Source of the DNA: Lachnospiraceae bacterium
GTDB taxonomy: Bacteria > Bacillota > Clostridia > Lachnospirales > Lachnospiraceae
NCBI GenBank assembly: GCA_900754855.1
Contig: CAAEEI010000212.1
Span: 1 to 20,527, forward strand
DNA length: 20,527 nucleotides
Direction: 5' to 3'
In this document: positions 13,341 to 20,527 of the stretch, one piece after another
Layout of the letters: the number at the start of each line of letters is the position of its first letter
Position numbering within the stretch: position 1 is the first letter of the stretch
The notes under the pieces: model-generated
What the model was told of the DNA's origin: nothing
The model's input: the letters and a program-made list of their open reading frames with translations, nothing else
The model's database searches: none
Position numbers and translations under genes: made by a program

Positions 13341-16300
13341 TCATTCCTCCATCATATACTGGCAGATAAACTCTTCTTCCGCGATCGGCTTATTCAGATA
13401 ATACCCCTGAATCATATCGCATCCCATTTTCTGGAGTACACAGTTTTGTTCTTCCGTCTCCACACCTTCCGCTACGCAGACAATGCCAAGGCTTTTGCAA
13501 ATGGAAATCAGATTTCCGACCACCACTCTCGCTTTTGCATCATGATAAATATCGCTGATAATTCTTCTGTCCAGTTTCAGTGCATGGAGATGCAGAGAAT
13601 ACAGGACATAAATATTACTGTACTCCGCACCAAAATCGTCCAGAGTGATCTTATACCCTGCCTGCACGAACTGATCGACAATATCTTTCAGGCTTTTCTG
13701 GTCAATGGAGCTGACGCTTTCCGTTACTTCTATTTCGATATATTCTTTTGGAATGTGACTGCTTTCCACAATACGATTTGTCTCTTCCAGAATCCCCGGT
13801 TCCAGAATCGTCGTCCGGGAATAATTCAGGGAAACCGGAATGATCTTCCATCCTTTATCCATCCATCCTCTGATCATTCTGCAGACATCCTGCAAAACAA
13901 ACAGATCGATATAACGAATCAACCCTGCCCGCTCAATCGGCGGCAGAAAACGCCCCGGAGAAATGATTCCCTTTTGTTCATCCTGATAGCGGACCAGGGC
14001 TTCCGCACCACAGATTTCCCCGGTCTTTACATCGGCTTTCGGCTGAAGATAGGTACAATACACTCCTTTTCGCAGGGATTCCTGCAATTCTTTATGCAGT
14101 TCTCCCAATGTCTGTGCACTGTCCCCCAGATCAAGACTCCGGATTTTTGTCAGCGCCACCTGCAGTTTTTCTTCCACCTGATATTGTAAATTCTCAATGG
14201 ATATGGCATTCTGTGCCCAGACCTTCGCCATCACGAACAGACCCGGATAAGCCTGCAACAGTTTGCGGGCCAATTGCTCATATCTCTCGTTGAAATGATT
14301 GTAAGCCATATTCGGACATAGCAATAAAAAACGAGCTCCGCTGATTCGAAAGGTCTTTTGCTTTCCGAAGATTTCCATCATGGATTCTGCTGCAAAAGAT
14401 AATAATTCATCTCCTGCTTTCGTCCCATACTTTCGATTATACTGTTTTAAATCGATGACATGCACTTCTGCCATACCAAAAGCAGAATATACGTCTTCAT
14501 TGGCCTCCTGCACATAATCCATATAACTGTGATAATTTAAAAGCCCTGTACGCCGGTCATACATTAAAGCATATTCGTAGTTCTGATAAATTTCACAGAC
14601 ATGTCTGGTCTTGCGCATAAAAGTAACCGCTTCTTTAAACTTCCATATCTCATCCTGACTGATTTCTGCTCTCTCCACAAGAACCAGAGAAGACAGCTTC
14701 TCCTCATCATAGGCAGCCCCGAGCAATACCGGCAGCGGAACCGGTTGATTCTCATAATATTGAGCCACCAGAGAGTACCCGGTCGACTGTTCATCGGTAA
14801 TCAGCAATTTCTTTTCCGGATAGATCAGCCGCATGGCTTCTTCCAGATTTTCGGCATCCTGACGAACCGGTTCACCCATGGCATATCCTTCCTCCACCCA
14901 GCTTTGCGCCCATCGCAAAGTGGAAGAAAATGATTTCTTTTCGTATAAAATTATGCGATGCGCTCCGGACAGATTGCCAATATACTGTAAAAATGTTCCG
15001 GTGGCAGCCGCCGCACTTTCCCCACGGTCAATCTGATTCCAGCACCTTTCCAGAAGAGGCAGAATGTCATCGCTTTCTTTTTCCTGTTTTTCCCGAATTA
15101 CATTTTCTTTCAGACAAATATTCCGATAGGATTTTCCACTTTTCATCATCGGATGTTCCTGTACATACATGGTTTTATTCAGCCGCGGAACAAAACACTG
15201 CCAGATTTTCTTTTCCTTCTCACTCTGATTTCGATTACAAAACGAGCAGACCTCAGAACGGCCGTGCAGCAGTTCATAACATTTTTTCCTGCCATTCATC
15301 CATTCATTGATTCCGAAAATAATCTGTCCCGTGGCGTTCATATCCACAATATCATAGGTTTGGGCATCAATGACGATACAAATATCCATCCCATTTTCCA
15401 TGTTCTCCATATCGCCGTAAAACATAATCTGGTTTTTTCCATTTCTTTTTGCCGCGTCCAGAGCATGGCGGGCACACTGATACATCTGCTGATAGGTCAT
15501 GCCCTCGGAAAAATGGAGAATGGCTCCCATGGAAATGGTAATGTCAAAAATCTCTTTTCCCCATTTATATTTATGACACAGTTTTTTTCGGATGTCCGCC
15601 AGTGTGTCTTTCATATTTTCGCCAGGTGAAATATTGTAAAAGAATATTAAAAACAAATCTCCGCTGATCCGGGCTTTAATATTGGGAGACGGCATGATTT
15701 TATCGATTTCTCCACTGATTTCACGCAAAATCTTGTCTCCGGACAAAAATCCACTCTCCCAGTTGATCTCCTTAAAGTTATCCACATCCAGCAAAACCAT
15801 TCCACACGTATCCTTGGTCGCTTTGGTGAGCATATCTTCGATCATCAACTCTACCGTCATAAGATTATAAAAACCGCTGATCTGATCCATTCTGGCTTTT
15901 TGCTGTAAAGATAATTCTCTCCTCTTCAGCAGATCCACATCCTTTATGATCCCCAGAAGTATCTTTTCCCCGGTTTCCGGCTCCACCATTATCCTCATAT
16001 TCAAAACTACCCAGATAATCAGCCCGTTTTTCTGTTTTTGTCGAAATTCAAAATCCGGGATTTTTTCCCCGTTCAAAATAAGTTTTCTGAGTTTTTCTTC
16101 GCCATATTCCGTCCGAAAACGTTTCCGGTCATCTGCGTTGGCAATGGACTGCAAAATATAGCCATAAACCTCTCCATATCCTGCCTCTGCCGCTATGATT
16201 AACGTTCTTTCCTCCAGATGGGACCGGAAATTTTCCAGAATATTTTTATCCATGTTTATCCTGAAACTGGATAAAATATCCACTTCCCGCATTTTTCGCA

Positions 16301-18374
16301 TCTTTTCTTCTTCAAACACACGAATTTCCGCTTCTTTTTGCTCTGTAACATCCTCCGAAACACCAATGGCCCAAACCGGACGTTTTCCCTCCCAACGAAC
16401 GATTTTGTAGGTTCTTTTTTCCCACCAGTATGCGTCTTCTTTTCCTTTTATCCGAAGGCGAAGAACGGCGCTGGCCTCAGGACATCCGTCCTCGATCTTC
16501 TGATACAGTTCTCTGGCAGCGCCCAGACTGTCGGGATGGATACAGCCGCTTTCCAGCAGCGACCGGGGTACATCCGGAATAATCCGTCCAAATCCATGGA
16601 CGTCCATGGACTCTTCTGTCTGTATGATTTCTTTCTTTTGAAGATCATATTCCCACATATTTAAGCGGGTATGTTTTCTGGCCACACTGAACAATTGCTC
16701 TGTACGTATGAGACGTTCTTCCAGCTCCTTTGTTTTTGTAATTTCCACCAGAATCCCCATCATCACCGCCGACTTGCCATCAAAAGCCATGATGCCGGCA
16801 TTCACATGTACCCAGCCGATTTCCCCGTTTCTTTTTTTAATCCGGTACTCAAAGATTACCCGCTCCTCCTGCTTTTTCATGGCAGCCGTCACCATCTGTT
16901 CCACGTAATTCAGGTCTTCCTCATAGATCATCATTTTTACGTGATTTTTGATTTCTTCCGCCATCTGTTTTCTGGAATAACCATGAATGGCATAATACCC
17001 GTCATTGGCATACAGCAGGAAGTAATCTTTCGTCAGGGCAATCTTGAAAATCCCATCGGTAGTGCTGTCACTGAGAATTCTCAGCTCATCGTTGAGATTC
17101 ATACTTTTTTTGTCCAGATTGCGGATAATTCCGGCAAACAGATCAGGCCTTTGCTGCGCATCCCGGATCATTTGCCCTCGACACATAAGATGCACCCATT
17201 CACCTTTTATATCTTTTACCCGGTAAATTATGGTGTGCTGCTCTGCCCTTCCATCGGCAATTTCCTGATTGCTTCTTAAAAATAATCCTGCGTCATCCGG
17301 ATGCACTTTTTCTCCCCAGAATGCCGCTGCATTTTCCAACACCTGCCCCGGCAGTCCAAAATCCAGCATCATCTTATAGGAATACTTAAATTCTCCCGTT
17401 TTCAGATTGCCGGCAAAAACATAATCCTCCACGCTTTCCGATAAAACATCGAACAACTGATCTTTATTATACTGAAAAGTCTTTCCCTCTTCTCTGGAAA
17501 CATATTCCCGAAGCTGCTGCTGTCCTTTTAAAATGTGATAATCCCTTTTTTGTATGTACATCTGGGTATCTGCGATAGAAAGGACATCCGACACGGTCAG
17601 GTTTTGTTTTGCATTAACAACGGCCGTACCATAACTGAACGATACATCGTAGTAAAATCCGGCCCTTTTCTTTTCCTCCGTGAGCCGGAAAAGGAAATCT
17701 TCCATCCATTTTTCGGTTTCAGTGACGTCTTTATCCCGGAAAACAATAATAAATTCGTCGCCGCTCAGGCGAAAAATAAAATCCTTTTCTTCCAGAATCC
17801 GGTCAATGGCCTGTGCGATAAACACCAGCAGCCGGTCGCCTTCCATATGCCCATAGGTATCATTCACCCATTTCAATCCATTGATGTCATATAAGACCAC
17901 CGTAAAGATCTCCTCTTTTTCCATATGCCTGAGCATCTCTTCCAGTTTCTTCTTTCCGGCATTGCGATTCAAAATTCCGGTCAGTTCATCCACAGTTGCC
18001 TCTTTGGAAAGCTGTTCATGTTCAGAAACATCCAATGCATTCTGTACGAAATAAGTGGAATCTCCTATTTTTTCAAGATTTCCTCTGTACAGATATACTC
18101 GTCCGTTACAGGTATTTTTCTCTCTCCAGAAAATAGGTTCTCCCTCTTTCTTATTCATCAATTGATTCACCTTACAAAAATCACAGTGTCTGTCCATTCC
18201 TTTCTGGATGGTTTTCCAGCAGATTTTCCCCTCCGGGTCTTCCAGTTGAAAGGTTTTTTTCATATGTTCATTCATGAATACGATCTCGTCAGTATCTACA
18301 TCAGTAATATATAAATTGGAATTAATTTCATTGAGAATTTTCTGATAAAAATCTGATGCAAATCTTTTCTTCAT
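13341..18374 (-). CDS. Large soluble PAS/GGDEF/EAL cyclic-di-GMP turnover protein
   Basis: A 1677-residue multi-domain signalling protein with no membrane segment. Order: PAS with Cys52, Cys64, Cys67 (about 12-118); GGDEF-1 (128-285) with an intact SGDEF (204-208) but Glu195 instead of Arg in the inhibitory RxxD site; several PAS domains (about 305-420, 430-548, 560-680, 700-815); GGDEF-2 (828-985), degenerate SGDLF (904-908); a second Cys-bearing PAS (990-1090; Cys1032, Cys1043, Cys1046); a GAF-like region (1105-1265); GGDEF-3 (1272-1410), degenerate SGARF (1345-1349); EAL (1435-1677) with EAL (1458-1460), DDFG (1579-1582), Lys1600 and VAEGVET. One cyclase and the phosphodiesterase thus look active. 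The start at 18374 has GAAGGAGA upstream; an ATG at 18428 would overlap the promoter. It appears monocistronic and is convergent with asnA. Confidence 0.93.
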   Translation of the reverse strand: MKKRFASDFYQKILNEINSNLYITDVDTDEIVFMNEHMKKTFQLEDPEGKICWKTIQKGMDRHCDFCKVNQLMNKKEGEPIFWREKNTCNGRVYLYRGNLEKIGDSTYFVQNALDVSEHEQLSKEATVDELTGILNRNAGKKKLEEMLRHMEKEEIFTVVLYDINGLKWVNDTYGHMEGDRLLVFIAQAIDRILEEKDFIFRLSGDEFIIVFRDKDVTETEKWMEDFLFRLTEEKKRAGFYYDVSFSYGTAVVNAKQNLTVSDVLSIADTQMYIQKRDYHILKGQQQLREYVSREEGKTFQYNKDQLFDVLSESVEDYVFAGNLKTGEFKYSYKMMLDFGLPGQVLENAAAFWGEKVHPDDAGLFLRSNQEIADGRAEQHTIIYRVKDIKGEWVHLMCRGQMIRDAQQRPDLFAGIIRNLDKKSMNLNDELRILSDSTTDGIFKIALTKDYFLLYANDGYYAIHGYSRKQMAEEIKNHVKMMIYEEDLNYVEQMVTAAMKKQEERVIFEYRIKKRNGEIGWVHVNAGIMAFDGKSAVMMGILVEITKTKELEERLIRTEQLFSVARKHTRLNMWEYDLQKKEIIQTEESMDVHGFGRIIPDVPRSLLESGCIHPDSLGAARELYQKIEDGCPEASAVLRLRIKGKEDAYWWEKRTYKIVRWEGKRPVWAIGVSEDVTEQKEAEIRVFEEEKMRKMREVDILSSFRINMDKNILENFRSHLEERTLIIAAEAGYGEVYGYILQSIANADDRKRFRTEYGEEKLRKLILNGEKIPDFEFRQKQKNGLIIWVVLNMRIMVEPETGEKILLGIIKDVDLLKRRELSLQQKARMDQISGFYNLMTVELMIEDMLTKATKDTCGMVLLDVDNFKEINWESGFLSGDKILREISGEIDKIMPSPNIKARISGDLFLIFFYNISPGENMKDTLADIRKKLCHKYKWGKEIFDITISMGAILHFSEGMTYQQMYQCARHALDAAKRNGKNQIMFYGDMENMENGMDICIVIDAQTYDIVDMNATGQIIFGINEWMNGRKKCYELLHGRSEVCSFCNRNQSEKEKKIWQCFVPRLNKTMYVQEHPMMKSGKSYRNICLKENVIREKQEKESDDILPLLERCWNQIDRGESAAAATGTFLQYIGNLSGAHRIILYEKKSFSSTLRWAQSWVEEGYAMGEPVRQDAENLEEAMRLIYPEKKLLITDEQSTGYSLVAQYYENQPVPLPVLLGAAYDEEKLSSLVLVERAEISQDEIWKFKEAVTFMRKTRHVCEIYQNYEYALMYDRRTGLLNYHSYMDYVQEANEDVYSAFGMAEVHVIDLKQYNRKYGTKAGDELLSFAAESMMEIFGKQKTFRISGARFLLLCPNMAYNHFNERYEQLARKLLQAYPGLFVMAKVWAQNAISIENLQYQVEEKLQVALTKIRSLDLGDSAQTLGELHKELQESLRKGVYCTYLQPKADVKTGEICGAEALVRYQDEQKGIISPGRFLPPIERAGLIRYIDLFVLQDVCRMIRGWMDKGWKIIPVSLNYSRTTILEPGILEETNRIVESSHIPKEYIEIEVTESVSSIDQKSLKDIVDQFVQAGYKITLDDFGAEYSNIYVLYSLHLHALKLDRRIISDIYHDAKARVVVGNLISICKSLGIVCVAEGVETEEQNCVLQKMGCDMIQGYYLNKPIAEEEFICQYMMEE

Positions 18375-18428
18375 TCCAGTCTCCTTCTTTATTTTCGCAA
18401 GATTTGATACAATTAATTTCTTATACAA

Positions 18429-18437
18429 ATTTTACCA
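18429..18437 (-). promoter_or_regulatory. Extended -10 promoter of the PAS/GGDEF/EAL gene
   Basis: On the minus strand TGG-TAAAAT is an extended -10 element, 54 bases before the start codon. No good -35 lies 17 bases upstream; TTGCTG is 20 bases away. This placement supports the start codon at 18374 rather than the upstream in-frame ATG at 18428. Confidence 0.45.
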
Positions 18438-18495
18438 CAATACTCTGATAAAATCAGCAAAGTTCTATGGTTTCTTTTTCTCTTTTTTCCACTGT

Positions 18496-19317
18496 CTATT
18501 TCCGGACATAAAAGAAAATTTCGGTGATATATTCATTTTCATCTCCGGAAGAAATATAGTCGTTGATACAAAATTCATAGGAATCCGAAAGAATTTCCAG
18601 TTGATTTTCCTCACAAAAGTTCAGCAATTTCTGATAAGAACGCCCCACGGACGGATAGGTTCCACAATGATAGATACTGGCCACTTTCCCTTTAGGGAGA
18701 ATCCGGATATTCTTTGCCTTCGTTGTTTTTTCGATGGGCAGAAATGCTTCGCCTGCTTCCGTATACCGCTCTTTTAAAATATGTTCATAAGGAACAATCA
18801 CTCCTGTCTGAAAATAAATCGGCAAGCTGTTTTCCAATGCCTGCGAAAAACATTTTTTCGTTGCAATACTGATTTCACGAAAAGAATATGGCGCTTCCAC
18901 ATCCACACACAAAAGATATTGTTCTTCTTTCTCTTTAAGAGAAACTTCCTGCTTTTTTTCACGAAATTCCTTCACATTTTCCATTTGTTCACAGCGATGG
19001 GCCAGACGGTTCTTAATTAACTGTAAATGAGTAATCTGCCGGTCCAGAACCGTCAGTTGTTTTCTTAAAGTGAGTAACGACGTATCAATGGTATAGTTTT
19101 CCATATGTTCCCGAATCTCCTTTAACGAAAACCCCATCTCTTTCATCATCAATATGGTATCCAGATAATCAATCTGCCTGGCAGAGTAGTACCGGTAGTG
19201 ATTATGGGGATCGACATAGGCTGGTCGAAACAGCCCGATTTTATCATAAAAAATCAAGGTCTGTTTGGAAATATTCTGATAACCGGCCAGTTCACCAATG
19301 GAAAACATATCTTTCAT
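18496..19317 (-). CDS. MerR-family regulator with GyrI-like effector domain
   Basis: A 273-residue BmrR-type regulator. Residues 4-72 are the MerR winged helix (FSIGELAGYQNISKQTLIFYD, then GLFRPAYVDPHNHYRYYSA, then MMKEMGFSLKEI). Residues 78-128 form the coiled-coil dimerisation helix, and 132-273 are a GyrI-like/SOUL ligand-binding domain (RILPKGKVASIYHCGTYPSV at 205-224). Such proteins bind hydrophobic or cationic compounds and untwist a promoter with a long spacer. The start at 19317 has AAGGAGG 6 bases upstream; an in-frame ATG at 19383 would run through the promoter region. It is divergent from the MATE transporter, with an inverted repeat in the shared region, so it probably controls that efflux gene and itself. 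Confidence 0.92.
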   Translation of the reverse strand: MKDMFSIGELAGYQNISKQTLIFYDKIGLFRPAYVDPHNHYRYYSARQIDYLDTILMMKEMGFSLKEIREHMENYTIDTSLLTLRKQLTVLDRQITHLQLIKNRLAHRCEQMENVKEFREKKQEVSLKEKEEQYLLCVDVEAPYSFREISIATKKCFSQALENSLPIYFQTGVIVPYEHILKERYTEAGEAFLPIEKTTKAKNIRILPKGKVASIYHCGTYPSVGRSYQKLLNFCEENQLEILSDSYEFCINDYISSGDENEYITEIFFYVRK

Positions 19318-19328
19318 AAAAATCCTCC

Positions 19329-19362
19329 TTGACATTATAGTAACTATATCCTTTATTGTATA
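19329..19362. promoter_or_regulatory. Overlapping divergent promoters with MerR-type operator
   Basis: Plus strand: TTGACA (19329-19334) and TATTGT (19354-19359) are 19 bases apart, the long spacer typical of MerR-activated promoters. Inside the spacer is the dyad TATAGT-A-ACTATA (19336-19348). Minus strand: TATACA (19362-19357), 17 bases, and a perfect TATAAT (19339-19334) drive the merR gene, with initiation close to its ribosome binding site. The regulator would thus activate the transporter while covering its own -10. Confidence 0.65.
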
Positions 19363-19399
19363 GTCATCGCCAGAAAATAGCAAGCAGGAGGAAATAAAA

Positions 19400-20461
19400 A
19401 TGAAATGCTTTGAAACAAAAATGACTTATTTACAATTTTTAAACTATCTGGTTCCCTCTATCCTGACCATGATCTTTTTATCCTTTTATACAACCATCGA
19501 CGGTTTTTTTGTATCCAAATATGCCGGTTCCCATGCCCTTGCGGGAATCAATATCGTCATTCCCGTCACCTGCGTCATCTTCGGCGTTTCCGTTATGCTG
19601 GCCACCGGCGCCGGTGCGATCATCGGGGAAAGACTGGGGCAGAAAAAAGAGCAGGAAGCCAACGAAATTTTCAGCTTTATCACCCTGGTTCTCCTTATCT
19701 TTTCCATCGTTTTCACTATTGCGGGCATCGTTTTTCTCAAACCGATCTGTATTTTTTTAGGCAGCAGCCCTTTATTATTAAAACATGTCCTTCCTTATGC
19801 CTTTGTGATCTTTATCGGGACGATTCCCATGTCCTTTAAATTATTTTTTGAGTATCTGGTCAGAACCGATGGAAAAGCGAAGATCGGACTGGTCATGTCG
19901 CTGGTCGGACTGGTTCTCAACGTCGTCCTTGACTACATCTTTGTCGCTTTGCTTCATCTGGGGACGTTCGGCGCTGCATGGGGAACACTGCTTTCCATTT
20001 TTGTCAGCATGCTGATCGGATTCGTCTACTTCCTGAAGTACAGCCATATTAAATTCTGTAAACCGAAACTGAACTGGTCTGTTCTTCTGAAGTCCTGCAC
20101 CAACGGAAGCAGTGAAATGCTGACGGAGATGTCCACAGGAATCACCACATTTTTGTTTAATCTGATCATCATGAAATTCTTTGGTGAAGATGGCATCGCC
20201 GCTGTAACCATCATCATGTATATTTACTATTTCTTCATTTCCTTCTATATGGGAATCGCCGTCGCCACTGCGCCGGTGATCAGCTATAATGTCGGTGCGG
20301 GAAATGAAGAAAAAATCAGGGAGACCACCCGCTACAGTTTTATCACCATCGCCATAACTTCCCTTTTGATCCTAGCCATCTCCCTGTTATGCGGACAACA
20401 GATCATTCACCTGTTTTCCAAAGGCGGAAACGTCTTTGCCTTAATGTTAGTGATTTCATGA
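19400..20461 (+). CDS. MATE-family multidrug/sodium efflux transporter, 3' truncated
   Basis: A 353-residue MATE (DinF/NorM superfamily) inner membrane protein. AGGAGG lies 8 bases before the ATG. Helices are visible at about 13-33, 48-70, 91-117, 130-152, 164-184, 193-213, 247-262, 268-292 and 314-334. Family motifs include LVPSILTMIF, YTTIDGFFVSKYAG, GVSVMLATGAGAIIGERLGQ, and APVISYNVGAGNEEK at 291-305. Members usually have 440-460 residues and 12 helices. Homology-like sequence continues to FSKGGNVFAL (about 339-348) and then stops after a few residues, so roughly the last 90-100 residues are missing. It is likely controlled by the divergent MerR regulator. The truncated protein is probably non-functional unless the break is an assembly artefact. 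Confidence 0.85.
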   Translation: MKCFETKMTYLQFLNYLVPSILTMIFLSFYTTIDGFFVSKYAGSHALAGINIVIPVTCVIFGVSVMLATGAGAIIGERLGQKKEQEANEIFSFITLVLLIFSIVFTIAGIVFLKPICIFLGSSPLLLKHVLPYAFVIFIGTIPMSFKLFFEYLVRTDGKAKIGLVMSLVGLVLNVVLDYIFVALLHLGTFGAAWGTLLSIFVSMLIGFVYFLKYSHIKFCKPKLNWSVLLKSCTNGSSEMLTEMSTGITTFLFNLIIMKFFGEDGIAAVTIIMYIYYFFISFYMGIAVATAPVISYNVGAGNEEKIRETTRYSFITIAITSLLILAISLLCGQQIIHLFSKGGNVFALMLVIS

Positions 20462-20527
20462 GCTGTCATTAAACTGCTCACATCAGTTGACGCTCGTTTG
20501 CTTAACTTTCTGTCACCAGTCAGTTTG
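20444..20527. other. Unassigned sequence replacing the MATE 3' end
   Basis: From about 20444 the plus-strand frames no longer resemble MATE sequence and close quickly (TGA at 20459). A minus-strand frame is open from the window edge to about 20407 but overlaps conserved MATE codons, and I do not recognise its product. GAGC (20460-20463) and GCTC can form only a weak hairpin. Candidates are one end of a mobile element or an assembly join; neither is proven. Confidence 0.35.

Noticed and set aside
13269..14189. A 306-codon plus-strand open frame
   Set aside because: It is antisense to the EAL domain, begins inside the bidirectional terminator, and shows no recognisable domain.
18375..18495. 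A terminator after the merR gene (CTGAT-AAA-ATCAG)
   Set aside because: Five base pairs with a 3-nt loop and no T tract is too weak to support.

Overview
This window looks like the chromosome of an anaerobic, low-to-mid GC Clostridia, most like a Lachnospiraceae-type gut firmicute. Supporting signs are strong AGGAGG ribosome binding sites, TATAAT promoters, a flavoprotein-rubredoxin fusion of strict anaerobes, the archaeal-type AsnS/AsnA pair, and a large PAS/GGDEF/EAL protein with CxxC-bearing PAS domains. This is inference from gene content, not a taxonomic match.

Left half (1-9696, all minus strand, reading from 9696 toward 1): a tightly packed ten-gene operon. The order is a NifH-like reductase (H1), a NifD-like protein (D1), a NifK-like protein (K1), hypF, hypC, hypD, hypE, a TM1266-family small protein, a second NifH-like reductase (H2), and a second NifD-like protein (D2) cut by the window edge. 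D1/K1, K1/hypF and hypC/hypD overlap by 1-4 bases, and hypD/hypE are 1 base apart. The four Fe(CN)2CO-assembly proteins of [NiFe]-hydrogenase maturation are therefore translationally linked to a nitrogenase-like enzyme. No hydrogenase subunit, hypA or hypB (nickel insertion) is present in the window. D1 lacks both FeMo-cofactor ligands, and D1/K1 have lost half of the P-cluster cysteines, so this is not a dinitrogen-fixing nitrogenase. The combination is the most interesting content here. It may be an uncharacterised nitrogenase-superfamily system that uses, delivers or makes an organometallic iron group.

Control region (9697-10000): the operon has a promoter near 9837-9865 and a leader of about 130 nt. 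The leader can form a long-range 13-bp stem or a competing terminator-like hairpin that ends in seven U directly at the start codon and contains the Shine-Dalgarno sequence. This looks like an undescribed riboswitch or attenuator. A divergent promoter drives a flavin reductase-rubredoxin fusion (10001-10615), a plausible redox partner.

Middle (10740-13221, plus strand): asparaginyl-tRNA synthetase and aspartate-ammonia ligase (AsnA), a pair that makes asparagine and charges tRNA with it. A 28-bp perfect palindrome separates them and a strong bidirectional terminator follows.

Right part: a 1677-residue soluble PAS/GGDEF/EAL cyclic-di-GMP protein (minus strand), then a MerR-family regulator (minus) divergent from a MATE efflux transporter (plus), sharing overlapping promoters with a MerR-style operator. 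The MATE gene stops early at 20461, and the last ~80 bases no longer look like MATE sequence, suggesting a mobile-element insertion or an assembly junction. No tRNA, rRNA, CRISPR array or complete insertion sequence was seen.
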